Source of the DNA: Clostridium sp. BSD9I1
Lineage (GTDB): Bacteria; Bacillota; Clostridia; Clostridiales; Clostridiaceae
Direction of reading: 5' to 3'
Length of the DNA stretch: 64,000 nt
Assembly: GCF_900185645.1 (NCBI RefSeq)
Contig: NZ_FYAM01000006.1
Span: 124,001-188,000, forward strand
The notes below the pieces were generated by a model. The model ran no database searches. It worked only from the letters and a program-made list of their open reading frames with translations, and had not been told where the DNA came from. The translations under genes and the position numbers were made by a program. Every line of letters starts with the position of its first letter. Positions within the stretch are counted from its first letter, which is position 1. Of this stretch, positions 34,645 to 43,710 are shown piece after piece.

Positions 34645-35225
34645 ATGAAAAAGGCAAAGAAAATATTGTGTTTGTTAGCAACTGTACTTATTTCAAATGC
34701 ATTAGTTCCTATACATAGGGTTTCGGCAGAACCAGAGTTAATGGGGGAGAAATTTTTATTGTATCAGGACAATACTTCCCAGATGCTCTAGGAGGAGCGG
34801 CTTATGTAGCAAAACGATCTGCTCCTATGTTCTTAGTTTCACCACAGGTTAACAAAGCAACAGAAGATTATATATACGGCTTTTATCAGCTTGGTTCACC
34901 TATGGGAAATTTTGTGATACTTGGGGGAACAGGTATGGTACCCGACTATGTGGCTCAAAGGATAATAACGAAGAAAAGACCAACAAATAAAAAGGTTACT
35001 TTAGGAATGACTATAGATGAAGTTTTAGAAATTATGGGTAAACCTGTTGATAAAGATGAACCAAGTCGTGATACTTATAGATATTATTATATCTTTGAAG
35101 AAGTAATAAAAGCAATGGGTCCCACAACTGAAATTCATCCTAACTTTGTTGACTTTGGTAAAACATTAAAATATAAAGATTCCTATGTAGAAATTGATAA
35201 GGATGGAGAGATAAAGGAAACTTAA
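34645..35225 (+). pseudogene. Frameshifted CWBR2 protein with a C-terminal SmpA/OmlA-like domain
   Basis: An intact ribosome site (AGGAGG) and ATG begin a signal peptide (MKKAKKILCLLATVLISNAL..VSAEPE), but the frame ends at 34789-34791 after 48 codons. In the -1 frame, from about 34738, the sequence NGGEIFIVSGQYFPDALGG continues a typical CWBR2 repeat through FVILGGTGMVPDYVAQRI, then a domain beginning VTLGMTIDEVLEIMGKP (SmpA/OmlA-like) up to 35225. A single missing base near the G5 run at 34742-34746 would explain it. Only about one repeat is present, fewer than the three usually needed for wall binding. Decay, a sequencing error at the homopolymer or a phase-variable site are all possible. 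Joined length would be about 192 residues. Confidence 0.82.
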
Positions 35226-35351
35226 AATTAGCACAAGAGGAATTAGAATATTAATTGTCAGGGTAAACGTATATAAAATTTTAGGGCATAGCCCTTTTAT
35301 TTTTATAGTTCAATAAGTATAATTTAAAGTATTATAATTTAGGGGGATAAA

Positions 35352-37073
35352 ATGTATTATTTATTAGTTATTTTGTTATTTTTAAAACCTAGCATTAAAA
35401 AAGAAGACTTGCCTGAACAGATAGGAAGAGGAATTATTGGAGGAATAGTTTCATTCTTGGTTTTATATGTGTTTAAGTTTGACCATACTCTTTCCTTCAT
35501 TTTATCTATGCTTTGGCTGCCAGCAATTATTCAGTTGCTATTTTATGGACTTTCAGAGGCAGTAAATAAGGACAAGAAAAATAAAGAGAATAGAAAAGGT
35601 TCAGCCTTTATTGGAATATTTCTGATCTTAGTCATAATCTTAAGTGCTTTATATAACCAGTTTCCGTATATAACAGGTGGGGCAAAGAATTTTGCTAAAA
35701 TGGTTCCTGTAGAGGAAAGTACAGAAAAGGTTTCTCAAATTAATGCAGAGCATGTTATTGTTATTTCACCAGAAACTGCATATTATGAGATGCAGAAGAT
35801 GATTGGAACACTTCCTAACCCAAGTGCTTATGAAATTGGAGAAATTGGTATTACAATGACAAAGGACGGAGCTCTATATGTAGCTACAATAGAATTTGAT
35901 AGCTTTTTTAGAGCTTTTAGGAGTAAAGAGATACCAGGGGTAATATATGTTTCAGCTGAGAAGCAGGCAGAGGCAAAAATCATAAATATGCCAGTAGGTT
36001 ATGCTAAATCTTTGGTATTTGGGAGAGATTTTGAAAGAGTTTTACGTAAGGCTAAACCTGAAGCAATACTTTTTCAGGCAAATGTTGAGCTTGATGACGC
36101 AGGTAATCCATATTATGTAGGCACCTATGGTCATTACAAGTATGGTCGCAGGGGGCCTATAGTTGATGGTGCTTTGCTTTTAGATTTTAAGGATGGAAAG
36201 ATTACGGATTACAGCAAAGACAAGGTGCCTTCATGGGTAGAAGAAATATATCCTTCTGACGTTGCTGAAGCCTATAACAGTTATTTTGGTACTCTTGCTA
36301 AGGGATTGATAAATAAATTCTTTGCAAAAGAGGGAGTGCATGTTCCGACACAGTGGAGTGGGGATACAAGTGTAGAAGGACTTAAAGTTAATTCTTATGA
36401 AGTATCAGGAGTTGTAGATAGTAACGGAAAAATGAAGTGGTTTACTGATCATACTAATACATCAAGTAATTCAACTACTATGACGGGATACACACTTATG
36501 GATATGAGGACTGGAGACATGATTTACTACAAGACAGCAGGCTATGTAAACGGAAAGGGTGCTATGAATGCTGTGGACAAGAATCTTGGGGCTAATAAGG
36601 CAAATTGGGCTCCTGTACAACCGTTATTTTATAACATATTTGGTTATGAGGCTTGGGTAGTTCCTGTGGTAAATAAGACCGATGGAGCACTAGTAAAGGT
36701 GGCTATAGTGGCAGCACAAAATAGTTATGTGGTATTAGAAGATAATAAGACTTTAGCCATTGAATCCTTTAAAAATGCCATTGCTTATGGAAAAATAAAT
36801 GACGCAACTAATAAAAATGCAAACAGCATAAAAGCTGACAAAAAGAATATCATAGGAAAAGTTTCAAGAATCAATGCTGTAGCAGAAAATGGAAGTGATG
36901 TTTTTTATGTGAAGCTTGTAGAATCAGAAAATATTTATATGGTTAACAAATCCGCTGGAATTGATATTGTATTAACTAAAGAAGAGGATACCGTAGAAAT
37001 TGAATACCTTGATATTAAAGATAATAATATAGTTTCTACTACAAAGTTTAAAAATAGTAGTATTAAAAAATAA
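35352..37073 (+). CDS. Large membrane-anchored protein of unknown function
   Basis: I do not recognise this 573-residue protein. The first 105 residues hold about four hydrophobic helices (MYYLLVILLFL, GIIGGIVSFLVLYVF, LSFILSMLWLPAIIQLLFYG, FIGIFLILVIILSALY). The remaining 470 residues are hydrophilic, probably outside the cell, with several conserved-looking strand-rich stretches such as SPETAYYEMQKMIGTLPNP and YVGTYGHYKYGRRGPIVDGALLLDF. Residues about 500-560 (NIIGKVSRINAV..DVFYVKL..IYMV) look like a small OB-type barrel. A GGGGGA ribosome site lies just before the ATG. It sits 126 bases after the broken CWBR2 gene and may share the envelope theme, but no function can be assigned. Confidence 0.75.
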   Translation: MYYLLVILLFLKPSIKKEDLPEQIGRGIIGGIVSFLVLYVFKFDHTLSFILSMLWLPAIIQLLFYGLSEAVNKDKKNKENRKGSAFIGIFLILVIILSALYNQFPYITGGAKNFAKMVPVEESTEKVSQINAEHVIVISPETAYYEMQKMIGTLPNPSAYEIGEIGITMTKDGALYVATIEFDSFFRAFRSKEIPGVIYVSAEKQAEAKIINMPVGYAKSLVFGRDFERVLRKAKPEAILFQANVELDDAGNPYYVGTYGHYKYGRRGPIVDGALLLDFKDGKITDYSKDKVPSWVEEIYPSDVAEAYNSYFGTLAKGLINKFFAKEGVHVPTQWSGDTSVEGLKVNSYEVSGVVDSNGKMKWFTDHTNTSSNSTTMTGYTLMDMRTGDMIYYKTAGYVNGKGAMNAVDKNLGANKANWAPVQPLFYNIFGYEAWVVPVVNKTDGALVKVAIVAAQNSYVVLEDNKTLAIESFKNAIAYGKINDATNKNANSIKADKKNIIGKVSRINAVAENGSDVFYVKLVESENIYMVNKSAGIDIVLTKEEDTVEIEYLDIKDNNIVSTTKFKNSSIKK

Positions 37074-37121
37074 TTATGTGCATTATCTAGTATTTTTATT
37101 GAATTATAAAAAATTGTATAT

Positions 37122-37169
37122 GAAAAAAAGAAATAAGCCAATAGAACGATATAAGTTCTGTTGGCTTAT
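37122..37169 (-). terminator. Terminator of the serA-isomerase transcript
   Basis: Stem ATAAGCCAATAGAAC/GTTCTGTTGGCTTAT (37133-37147 with 37155-37169, 15 pairs with one G-T). The left flank AAAAAAAG is a T run when read on the minus strand, so it serves the minus-strand genes. The plus side has no T run. Confidence 0.82.
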
Positions 37170-37214
37170 AATATATTATACACAATGGTCACTCATGTTC
37201 CTAGTACCTTTACC

Positions 37215-38021
37215 CTAATCACCTAGAACTTTGAAGAGGGCTTTAAGACTTTCAGCTGCTAGTTCTCTAGGTCTTACCTCTATTATATAAACTATAGGTT
37301 TATCTTTCATAAGATTAAAGTGCCATTTGAAATCAATAAGACCTGTTCCCGGAATTTGATGGTCGCTTTTGCCATTGTTATCGTGAATGTGGCAAGTGCG
37401 TATTTTATCTATATTTTTAATGAAGAATTGAATTTCTTCATACTTATTTTCAAGGGAATGACCTATATCCCAAGTTAAGTATAAATTATAATTATCGTTA
37501 TTTAGAAGTTCTTGAACAGCTTCTTGAACAACTTTCTTTGGAAATCTTCCTGAGTTTTCTACGCATACTTTAATCTTATTTCCTGCAAAATCTAAAATTT
37601 CTTTTAAATTATTATTTAGAACATTTTTATATTCCGCTTCATAAGATTCGTCCATGTAGCTTTTCTTATCTGTCAAAGTAAAGCATACAGAAGGACCTAC
37701 ATGCAGAGTTAAATTCTTTGCACCAATATCTATTCCAAATTGAATTATGGTCTTAAATCGACTTATTACTGACTGTCTTATATCTTCTTGAAGCTGAAGT
37801 AGTGAAATATCCTCAGGAGCATGTAATGTTATAGTTATACCTTTATGTGAAGTATAATTTTTAATGTTAAGTCTGTCCTCTTTAGAATAATTTTCAGGAA
37901 AGAACATTGGAACGTTCATGTTTATTTCTACTGCATTAAAGCCACTTGAAATTGCAAAATCAATGGTATCATATATGCTTTTTTCTCCTAAGCAAGCTGC
38001 GTAACCTATAGGGTTCAACAA
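37215..38021 (-). CDS. Sugar-phosphate isomerase/epimerase-like TIM-barrel protein
   Basis: A 268-residue xylose-isomerase-like TIM barrel (AP-endonuclease 2 fold). The signs are NAVEINMNVPMFF, ITLHAPEDISL, NLTLHVGP, KVCVENSGRFPK, LTWDIGHSLEN, RTCHIHDNNGKSDHQIPGTG and YIIEVRPREL. These carry the metal-binding Glu, Asp and His residues in the usual order for the family. Substrates range from inosose and keto-sugars to abasic DNA, and the neighbours do not decide. It starts 72 bases downstream of serA on the same strand and shares its terminator, so co-transcription is likely, though no serine-pathway role is known to me. Confidence 0.82.
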   Translation of the reverse strand: MLNPIGYAACLGEKSIYDTIDFAISSGFNAVEINMNVPMFFPENYSKEDRLNIKNYTSHKGITITLHAPEDISLLQLQEDIRQSVISRFKTIIQFGIDIGAKNLTLHVGPSVCFTLTDKKSYMDESYEAEYKNVLNNNLKEILDFAGNKIKVCVENSGRFPKKVVQEAVQELLNNDNYNLYLTWDIGHSLENKYEEIQFFIKNIDKIRTCHIHDNNGKSDHQIPGTGLIDFKWHFNLMKDKPIVYIIEVRPRELAAESLKALFKVLGD

Positions 38022-38093
38022 GTTATATCACCTCTCTAAAAAATATGAAGGAGCTTTGTTTATTCAAAACTCCAACAAAATTATTAACTAATA

Positions 38094-39695
38094 TTATAGG
38101 TTTATGTTTTTGGCCCATATTATATCAGGAATATTTTCAAGTTCCGTTAAGGCATCTTTAGCTATTCTTTCATCTATTGTAAGTATCATAAGGGCCTTGT
38201 CGCCTTTAAGCTTTCTTCCTACCTGCATAGTAGCTACATTTATATCTTGATCTCCAATAAAGGTTCCAACTTGGCCGATTACTCCTGGTACATCCTTATT
38301 TTGTATAAACAACATATGTTCTGTAGGTTTTACATCTACTTCATAACCAGCAATTTCAACTAACTTGCCCTCTCCCTTAGTTGAAATTGTACCTGCAAGG
38401 GTAAAAGTGAAGCCTCTATTGCTTCTAATTTCTACAGTAATTAAATTTGAATATCCATCATAAGCTTCAGATGTATTATTAACATTAACTGCAATTCCAC
38501 TATCATTAGCTTTTACTCTTGAATTTATATAGTTAACCTTATCCTTCATAACAGGCTCTAAAAGTCCCTTTAAAAAGGCTATAGTTACAATTTCAGTATC
38601 TTGAACTCCTATTTCTCCACGATAGTTTATTTCCACTAGTTCAATAGGAGCTTTATGAAGCTGATAGTATATTTTACCTAAGTTTTCCATCAAATCTATA
38701 TAAGGAGTTATTTCCTTTAACTCATCTCTGTGTATAACAGGAAGATTTACTGCGTTAGGAACAATTCCGCCCTTAAGTCCGTTAATAACCTGCTGAGCTA
38801 TAGTCATTCCAACATTTTGCTGTGCTTCTACAGTAGTTGCTCCAATATGAGGAGTTACAACTACATTATCAAATTGATAAAGAGGAGAACTGTATCTAGG
38901 TTCTTTGTCATGTACATCTAAGCCAACACTTGCAATTTTGCCGCTTTCAAGTCCCATAAGAAGTGCCTTTTCATCCATGAGCTTTCCTCTAGCTGCATTT
39001 ACAAGTCTAACTCCATCCTTCATTATTCCTAGTTCTCTTTCGCCAATCATACCAATAGTTTCTTCTGTACGTGGAGTATGTATTGTTACATAGTCAGATT
39101 GCATTAAAAGCTCATCTAAGGTTTCCATTCTTGTTGCATTATATCTTTTAAATCTTTCCTCAGAAATATAAGGATCATATGCAACTATATTCATGCCAAA
39201 TGCATGCATACGAGTAGCAACTAAAGCTCCAATTCTTCCAAGACCTATTATGCCAAGAGTTTTGCTATATAGCTCATTTCCCATAAAGCTATCTCTATCC
39301 CAATTTCCTTCTTTTAAAAACTTATCAGCACTGCATACATTTCTGCTTTGAGCAAGTAAAAGTGCTATAGCAAGTTCACAAGCTGAAATACTATTACTAT
39401 CTGGAGTATTTGCTACAATTATTCCGCGTTTTGTAGCTTCTGGTATGTCTATATTATCAACTCCATTACCAGCTCTTCCTACAATTTTAAGGTTAACAGC
39501 TTTATCCATAAGTTCGCTATCAACTTTAGTATCACTTCTTATCATAAGAGCATGATAATTTCCAATTATATTTAAAAGTTCCTCTCTTTCAATGCCGATC
39601 TTTATATCTAATTGAAAATCCTTCTCTTTCTTTAAAAGCTCAAGCCCCATTGGATCAATATTATCTACAACTAGTATCTTTTTAATGTCGTTCAT
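38094..39695 (-). CDS. serA: D-3-phosphoglycerate dehydrogenase
   Basis: A 533-residue type 1 PGDH. The Rossmann domain has GIIGLGRIGALVATRM, the catalytic Arg in VNAARGKLMDE, a Glu in DVHDKEP and the catalytic His in TPHIGATTVEAQ. An intervening ASB domain (about 320-450) and a C-terminal ACT domain (MLFIQNKDVPGVIGQVGTFI) follow, the latter the usual serine-feedback site. It oxidises 3-phosphoglycerate to 3-phosphohydroxypyruvate with NAD, the first step of serine synthesis. serC, which often accompanies serA in clostridia, is not adjacent; a TIM-barrel gene takes that place. The ribosome site GAGGGGG lies about nine bases before the ATG. Confidence 0.96.
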   Translation of the reverse strand: MNDIKKILVVDNIDPMGLELLKKEKDFQLDIKIGIEREELLNIIGNYHALMIRSDTKVDSELMDKAVNLKIVGRAGNGVDNIDIPEATKRGIIVANTPDSNSISACELAIALLLAQSRNVCSADKFLKEGNWDRDSFMGNELYSKTLGIIGLGRIGALVATRMHAFGMNIVAYDPYISEERFKRYNATRMETLDELLMQSDYVTIHTPRTEETIGMIGERELGIMKDGVRLVNAARGKLMDEKALLMGLESGKIASVGLDVHDKEPRYSSPLYQFDNVVVTPHIGATTVEAQQNVGMTIAQQVINGLKGGIVPNAVNLPVIHRDELKEITPYIDLMENLGKIYYQLHKAPIELVEINYRGEIGVQDTEIVTIAFLKGLLEPVMKDKVNYINSRVKANDSGIAVNVNNTSEAYDGYSNLITVEIRSNRGFTFTLAGTISTKGEGKLVEIAGYEVDVKPTEHMLFIQNKDVPGVIGQVGTFIGDQDINVATMQVGRKLKGDKALMILTIDERIAKDALTELENIPDIIWAKNINL

Positions 39696-39767
39696 TTAAA
39701 TTGCCCCCTCTTTTTATATAATATTAAATAAATAATCAATAAATTCAAATGAAAGTATATTTTTAAA

Positions 39768-39796
39768 ATTATATTATATACATTGGTAAAACACAA
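39768..39796 (-). promoter_or_regulatory. Promoter for serA
   Basis: On the minus strand TTGTGT, 17-base spacer, TATAAT (plus-strand ACACAA at 39791-39796 and ATTATA at 39768-39773), about 75 bases before the start codon. No T-box or other leader structure was evident. Confidence 0.55.
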
Positions 39797-39924
39797 GTCT
39801 TTGTAGTAAATAAAATTTATTAAATAAGTTAAGTTTTTTTAATTATAATAAAATAAGTTAAGGTTATATAGATTTCATAACTCAACTGATATAAAATAAA
39901 GTTATTAGTAAAAGGAGGTAAATT

Positions 39925-41712
39925 ATGAGAGATTTTAAAAAATATCAACTAAGTTTTTGTTTGTTTATAATATTAATTGCTTTAATCTTTGGGAAAAGTA
40001 CTGTACTGGCAGAGGAAAAAATAGTCATTTCTAATTGGAATGTAAATTCTAATGTGATGGAAGATGGTTCCCTAAACATAAATGAATATATTACATTTAA
40101 GTTTAATGATAAATTTAATGGCGTATATAGAAGTATAGTACTTACAGGAACAGAAGGAATAAGTAACTTGAAAATATATGAAAAAACTCCTTATAAGGAT
40201 ATAGAATATAAAAAAGTTGATAAGGCATCTAAAGGAGATAAGGGTGTATATACTGTTGACATTAAGAAAGATACAGCTGAAATAAAGATATTTTCTCCTT
40301 CGAAGTCTAAGGAACAAAAAACTTTTAATTTAGTTTATATGATGTCAAAGGTTTCTACTAGATATAATGATACAGCAGAACTTTATTATAGTTTTTTGGG
40401 CAAAGAAAATGAGACTTCTATAGAAAACTTTAATGTTAACATAGGATTTTTATATAATTTTGATAAGGATAAGGTTAAGATATTTGCACATGGCCCTTTA
40501 AACGGGACTGTAAAGTTTATAAATAACAATACAGTAAATTTAAATGTTAAAGATGTGCCTAAAAAAACCTTGGTAAGTGGAAGGATTTTATTTCCAAAAG
40601 AGTTTTTAGATAAGAATTTATATCCTAAGGCTAAAAGTGAAGATAGTTTCAAGAAAATTTTACAAGAAGAATTAAAGTCTGCAGAAAATATAAAAAAGAA
40701 ACTAGAAAGAAAAAGTGCTTTTAAAAATACCTTTAATAATATATCAATAATACTTTCAATATCTATATTAGCTGTTTTAGCCTATATATTTAACAAATTA
40801 AAGAGAAATAAAGTAAATCTATCAGATGAATATAATATTCGTCCTAAAATTTCTACTCCAGCCATGCTTAGTATATTTTACTATAACACTTTAGACTTTA
40901 AAAGCATACTTGCAACTCTCTTAGATTTAAATAAAAAGGGGTATATAGAAGTTAATGAAATAGGAGAAGTAGATGAAGAGACAAAGGATTATTTAATTCA
41001 AAGAATAAAAGAAAATACTGAGGAATTAGAAGAACATGAAACTTTTTTTATGAATTGGATATTTGGGGAAATATCAGATAATAACTGCATAACCACAAAA
41101 AAGTTGAAAGAATATGCAGAGGAACATAAAAAAGAGTTTGCAGAACGATTGGAAAAATGGGAAAATATAGTAAAGAGTGAATTTGATGAAAATAACTATA
41201 TAGATAAAAGAGGGAAAAAATATGGAATTCCATTAATGATTACTTCATTTATATTCTTAGGAGTGAGCATAGCTGCATTAGTAAATGAATCTATGCTTGG
41301 AGTACTTTTAATGATAATTTCAATTATGAGCTTAATAACGGGGATAACCTTATTTTATCGCAAAAGTGACATCGGATACGAAGAATATACTAAATGGCAG
41401 CGATTGTTTAAAAGAGTTAAGAAAAGGGATGAAGCAGGAGATGTATATTTGTTTGAAAACTATTTACCTTATTTTATAGTAATGGGGTTAAATCATAAAC
41501 ATGTGGAAAACTTCAAAATTAGAACTCAAGGAGCTTCATATAATACAGGATTTTTTGCATGGTATTATTTAGCTAACAGCACCTCAGGAAATAGCTTTAA
41601 CAGCTCTTTAAACTCAGCGCTTCAAAGCACAGTGCCATCAACTGGAGCAGGAGGAGGCTTTTCATCAGGAGGAGGCGGTGCTTCAGGAGGTGGAGGAGCT
41701 GGAGGGTTTTAA
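39925..41712 (+). CDS. DUF2207 family membrane protein with Gly-rich tail
   Basis: A 595-residue protein of the DUF2207 type. It has a signal peptide (to about residue 30), an extracytoplasmic N-terminal domain with the family opening ISNWNVNSNVMEDGSLNINEYITFKF and VYRSIVL, a membrane helix near 272-292, a cytoplasmic winged-helix-like segment (TPAMLSIFYYNTLDFKSILATLLDLNKKGYIEV), two more helices near 430-475, and a C-terminal run of glycines (GGGFSSGGGGASGGGGAGGF). This whole plan is normal for the family, including the glycine tail. Its role is unknown; an envelope function is assumed. AAGGAGG precedes the ATG. It lies 98 bases before a DUF1361 gene. Confidence 0.88.
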   Translation: MRDFKKYQLSFCLFIILIALIFGKSTVLAEEKIVISNWNVNSNVMEDGSLNINEYITFKFNDKFNGVYRSIVLTGTEGISNLKIYEKTPYKDIEYKKVDKASKGDKGVYTVDIKKDTAEIKIFSPSKSKEQKTFNLVYMMSKVSTRYNDTAELYYSFLGKENETSIENFNVNIGFLYNFDKDKVKIFAHGPLNGTVKFINNNTVNLNVKDVPKKTLVSGRILFPKEFLDKNLYPKAKSEDSFKKILQEELKSAENIKKKLERKSAFKNTFNNISIILSISILAVLAYIFNKLKRNKVNLSDEYNIRPKISTPAMLSIFYYNTLDFKSILATLLDLNKKGYIEVNEIGEVDEETKDYLIQRIKENTEELEEHETFFMNWIFGEISDNNCITTKKLKEYAEEHKKEFAERLEKWENIVKSEFDENNYIDKRGKKYGIPLMITSFIFLGVSIAALVNESMLGVLLMIISIMSLITGITLFYRKSDIGYEEYTKWQRLFKRVKKRDEAGDVYLFENYLPYFIVMGLNHKHVENFKIRTQGASYNTGFFAWYYLANSTSGNSFNSSLNSALQSTVPSTGAGGGFSSGGGGASGGGGAGGF

Positions 41713-41810
41713 AAAATAGGTGTTTAATATTGAGAATTATAGAAAAAATTTATTTTATAACTAATATAAATTATTTTCATAAAAATATTAAATTTGGGGA
41801 GTTACTTTAA

Positions 41811-42545
41811 ATGAAGAAAGTAAAAAAAACAAAGGACACCTGGGGAAAATTAAGAAATGGGTTCATGATAATAAATCTTATGTATTTTATATGGCTTATA
41901 GGAAAAGGGAGATTTAAAGAGTTTTATATGATATGGAATATAATACTTTGCTGGATACCCTTTGAATTATCTTTATTTTTTCTTAGGAATAACTCAAGGA
42001 AAAAAGGGTCATCTAAGTTTTTACTGATTTCGTGTGCAGTACTTTGGGTATTATTTTTGCCTAATTGCTTTTATATAATTACAGACTTTATTCATATAAG
42101 TGGGAATTCCTATATGGTTATAAATCCTAACTATAAGCCATATACAACAGCCAATGAGAGCATGTACTTTTTTAGTGATAATATAACAATATGGTATGAT
42201 TTTTTATCTATATCATTAGGAGTTTTTATAGGACTAAGCCTCGGTGTATTATCTCTTTATATAATTCAAAATCTTATTGAGAAAAAATATAACAAAGTAT
42301 TTTCCTGGATAACCGTTATAGCTATAAGTTTTACAAGCGGATATGCTATATATTTAGGAAGATTCTTAAGATGGAATAGTTGGGATTTAATATTAAATCC
42401 TATAAATATAATAAACATGTTTATTCATCACATAAATACTAAATCCTTAAAATTTGCAATGCTTTTCGGTACATTAAACTTTGTAGTATATATTTTGGTT
42501 TATATACTTATAAGCGTTTCTAAATATATTTCTAATGAAAGTTAA
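41811..42545 (+). CDS. DUF1361 family membrane protein
   Basis: A 244-residue integral membrane protein with about six hydrophobic helices. The segment LFLPNCFYIITDFIHI and the later YLGRFLRWNSWDLILNP are the hallmark motifs of DUF1361. The function of the family is not known. It follows the DUF2207 gene on the same strand, and a strong terminator ends the unit 48 bases after the stop. GGGGAG is the ribosome site. Confidence 0.88.
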   Translation: MKKVKKTKDTWGKLRNGFMIINLMYFIWLIGKGRFKEFYMIWNIILCWIPFELSLFFLRNNSRKKGSSKFLLISCAVLWVLFLPNCFYIITDFIHISGNSYMVINPNYKPYTTANESMYFFSDNITIWYDFLSISLGVFIGLSLGVLSLYIIQNLIEKKYNKVFSWITVIAISFTSGYAIYLGRFLRWNSWDLILNPINIINMFIHHINTKSLKFAMLFGTLNFVVYILVYILISVSKYISNES

Positions 42546-42592
42546 TATTTTTTTAAATTTTATGCACATTTTTAAAGTTAGTGAATACAATT

Positions 42593-42626
42593 AAACAGGT
42601 GGAAAAAAACTACCTGTTTTTTTAGT
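42593..42626 (+). terminator. Terminator before the cas6 unit
   Basis: Stem AAACAGGTGG/CTACCTGTTT (42593-42602 with 42610-42619, one G-T pair) with an A7 loop and a T7 run. A TGCACA-N17-TACAAT promoter-like pair (42563-42591) lies just upstream, so this hairpin could instead be the 5' end or an attenuator of the cas6 transcript. Confidence 0.82.
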
Positions 42627-42679
42627 TGTTTTTTTAATAAAATCAAAAAAAATTATATTATAAGGAGGAAAAATTTTAC

Positions 42680-42748
42680 ATGCGTCGAATACATTATATG
42701 GAAAAGGACGCAAGAAAATTTATGGCACAAAGGGGATATGGAGAATGA
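42680..42748 (+). CDS. 22-codon ORF overlapping the cas6 start
   Basis: A very good ribosome site (TAAGGAGG, spaced ten bases) precedes an ATG that opens a 22-residue basic peptide starting MRRIHYMEKD and ending QRGYGE. Its stop TGA overlaps the cas6 ATG as ATGA, the classic sign of translational coupling. It is the only candidate for the strong ribosome site. No homologue comes to mind. It may be a leader peptide that sets cas6 translation, or a small functional protein. A decayed remnant of a longer gene is less likely given the intact initiation signals. Confidence 0.5.
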   Translation: MRRIHYMEKDARKFMAQRGYGE

Positions 42749-43491
42749 GAGCAAATATTGAGATGAGTTTTAACAACGAACTAACAGTACCAATTGATTA
42801 CAACTATATTTTGCACGAAATGATATTAAATTGTATGGGTAAAGAGGGATATGAAACTTTAATTCATGATAAGAGGTATGAGTATAAAAATAGGAGTTAT
42901 AAGCTTTTTACCTTTTCAAAGCTTTTTGGAAAGTTTGAGATGGACAAAGAAAATAGCACTATAACATATTTTGATAGAGCAAATTTTACGGTATCTAGTC
43001 CAGATTATACATTTTTAAACTATCTTATAAATAGAGTTTTAAAAAATCCTAATTTTAAAATAGGATGGAATGATATAAAAATAAAGAAAATAGAAAACTC
43101 TCATGCTCAGCTTGGAAGTTCTGAAGTAATATATACAAAATCACCTATAGTTGCATATAAAACATTAGAGAATGACAAAAGAAGGAAAACTTTATACTAT
43201 AGTCCATTTGAAGATGAATTTCAAGAAATATTAAAAGAAAACCTGGTGAATAAATATAAAGCAATTTATGGATGTAAGCCTGAGCGTAATGATTTTAAAA
43301 TAAATGTATTAGATACTAAAAAACCTAAGTCTAGTTCTATCAATTATCAAGGTCACATAATAAAGGGATGGAATGGAGAATTTTTATTAGAAGGTTCTCA
43401 AGAACTCTTACAAATTGCTTACGACACAGGATTAGGATTGAAAAATTCACAAGGCTTCGGATGTATAGAAGTAAAGGAAATAATAGGTTAA
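42745..43491 (+). CDS. cas6: Stand-alone CRISPR RNA endonuclease Cas6
   Basis: A 248-residue Cas6. The C-terminal glycine-rich loop GLGLKNSQGFGCIEV is the hallmark of the family; the N-terminal RRM-like half has the familiar NRSYKLFTFSKLFG. Y21, H41 and K48/K53 could form the catalytic set seen in Cas6 enzymes, by position only. Cas6 cuts pre-crRNA within the repeats of type I and III systems. Here no cas8, cas7, cas5, cas3, cas1, cas2 or cas10 is near, and no repeat-spacer array is visible in the window. A terminator closes the gene 27 bases later, so it is a one-gene unit apart from the 22-codon ORF. It may serve a distant locus. Confidence 0.9.
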   Translation: MRANIEMSFNNELTVPIDYNYILHEMILNCMGKEGYETLIHDKRYEYKNRSYKLFTFSKLFGKFEMDKENSTITYFDRANFTVSSPDYTFLNYLINRVLKNPNFKIGWNDIKIKKIENSHAQLGSSEVIYTKSPIVAYKTLENDKRRKTLYYSPFEDEFQEILKENLVNKYKAIYGCKPERNDFKINVLDTKKPKSSSINYQGHIIKGWNGEFLLEGSQELLQIAYDTGLGLKNSQGFGCIEVKEIIG

Positions 43492-43517
43492 TAATAATAG
43501 AATAAAAAGTTGGTGAT

Positions 43518-43562
43518 TTAAGGTCTTACATTTTTAATTAGATGTAGGACCTTAACATTTTT
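43518..43562 (+). terminator. Terminator of the cas6 unit
   Basis: Fourteen-pair stem (43518-43531 with 43542-43555, TTAAGGTCTTACAT and complement with one G-T) followed by CATTTTT. It isolates cas6 from the purine operon. Confidence 0.8.
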
Positions 43563-43657
43563 GGTTAATTTACCATTGTATTACGAACAATAAAATATAA
43601 ATTAAATAAAATATCTAGAATAATACGAATGATTATATAAAAAAATAATAAAATGTA

Positions 43658-43686
43658 TTGAAAAAAAGTTTATTAAGTGTTACTAT
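43658..43686 (+). promoter_or_regulatory. Promoter of the purine operon
   Basis: TTGAAA (43658-43663), 17-base spacer, TACTAT (43681-43686). The start near 43693 would put the purine riboswitch at the 5' end of the transcript. Confidence 0.6.
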
Positions 43687-43710
43687 AAATACAAGATAAT
43701 TAAATATTAA

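Noticed and set aside
34738-34800. Programmed -1 frameshifting in the broken CWBR2 gene
   Set aside because: No X-XXY-YYZ slippery heptamer in the zero frame is present before the repeat resumes, and no downstream pseudoknot is evident.
41640-41709. Gly-rich repeat at the end of the DUF2207 gene as a novel repeat
   Set aside because: A glycine-rich tail is a normal feature of this family.
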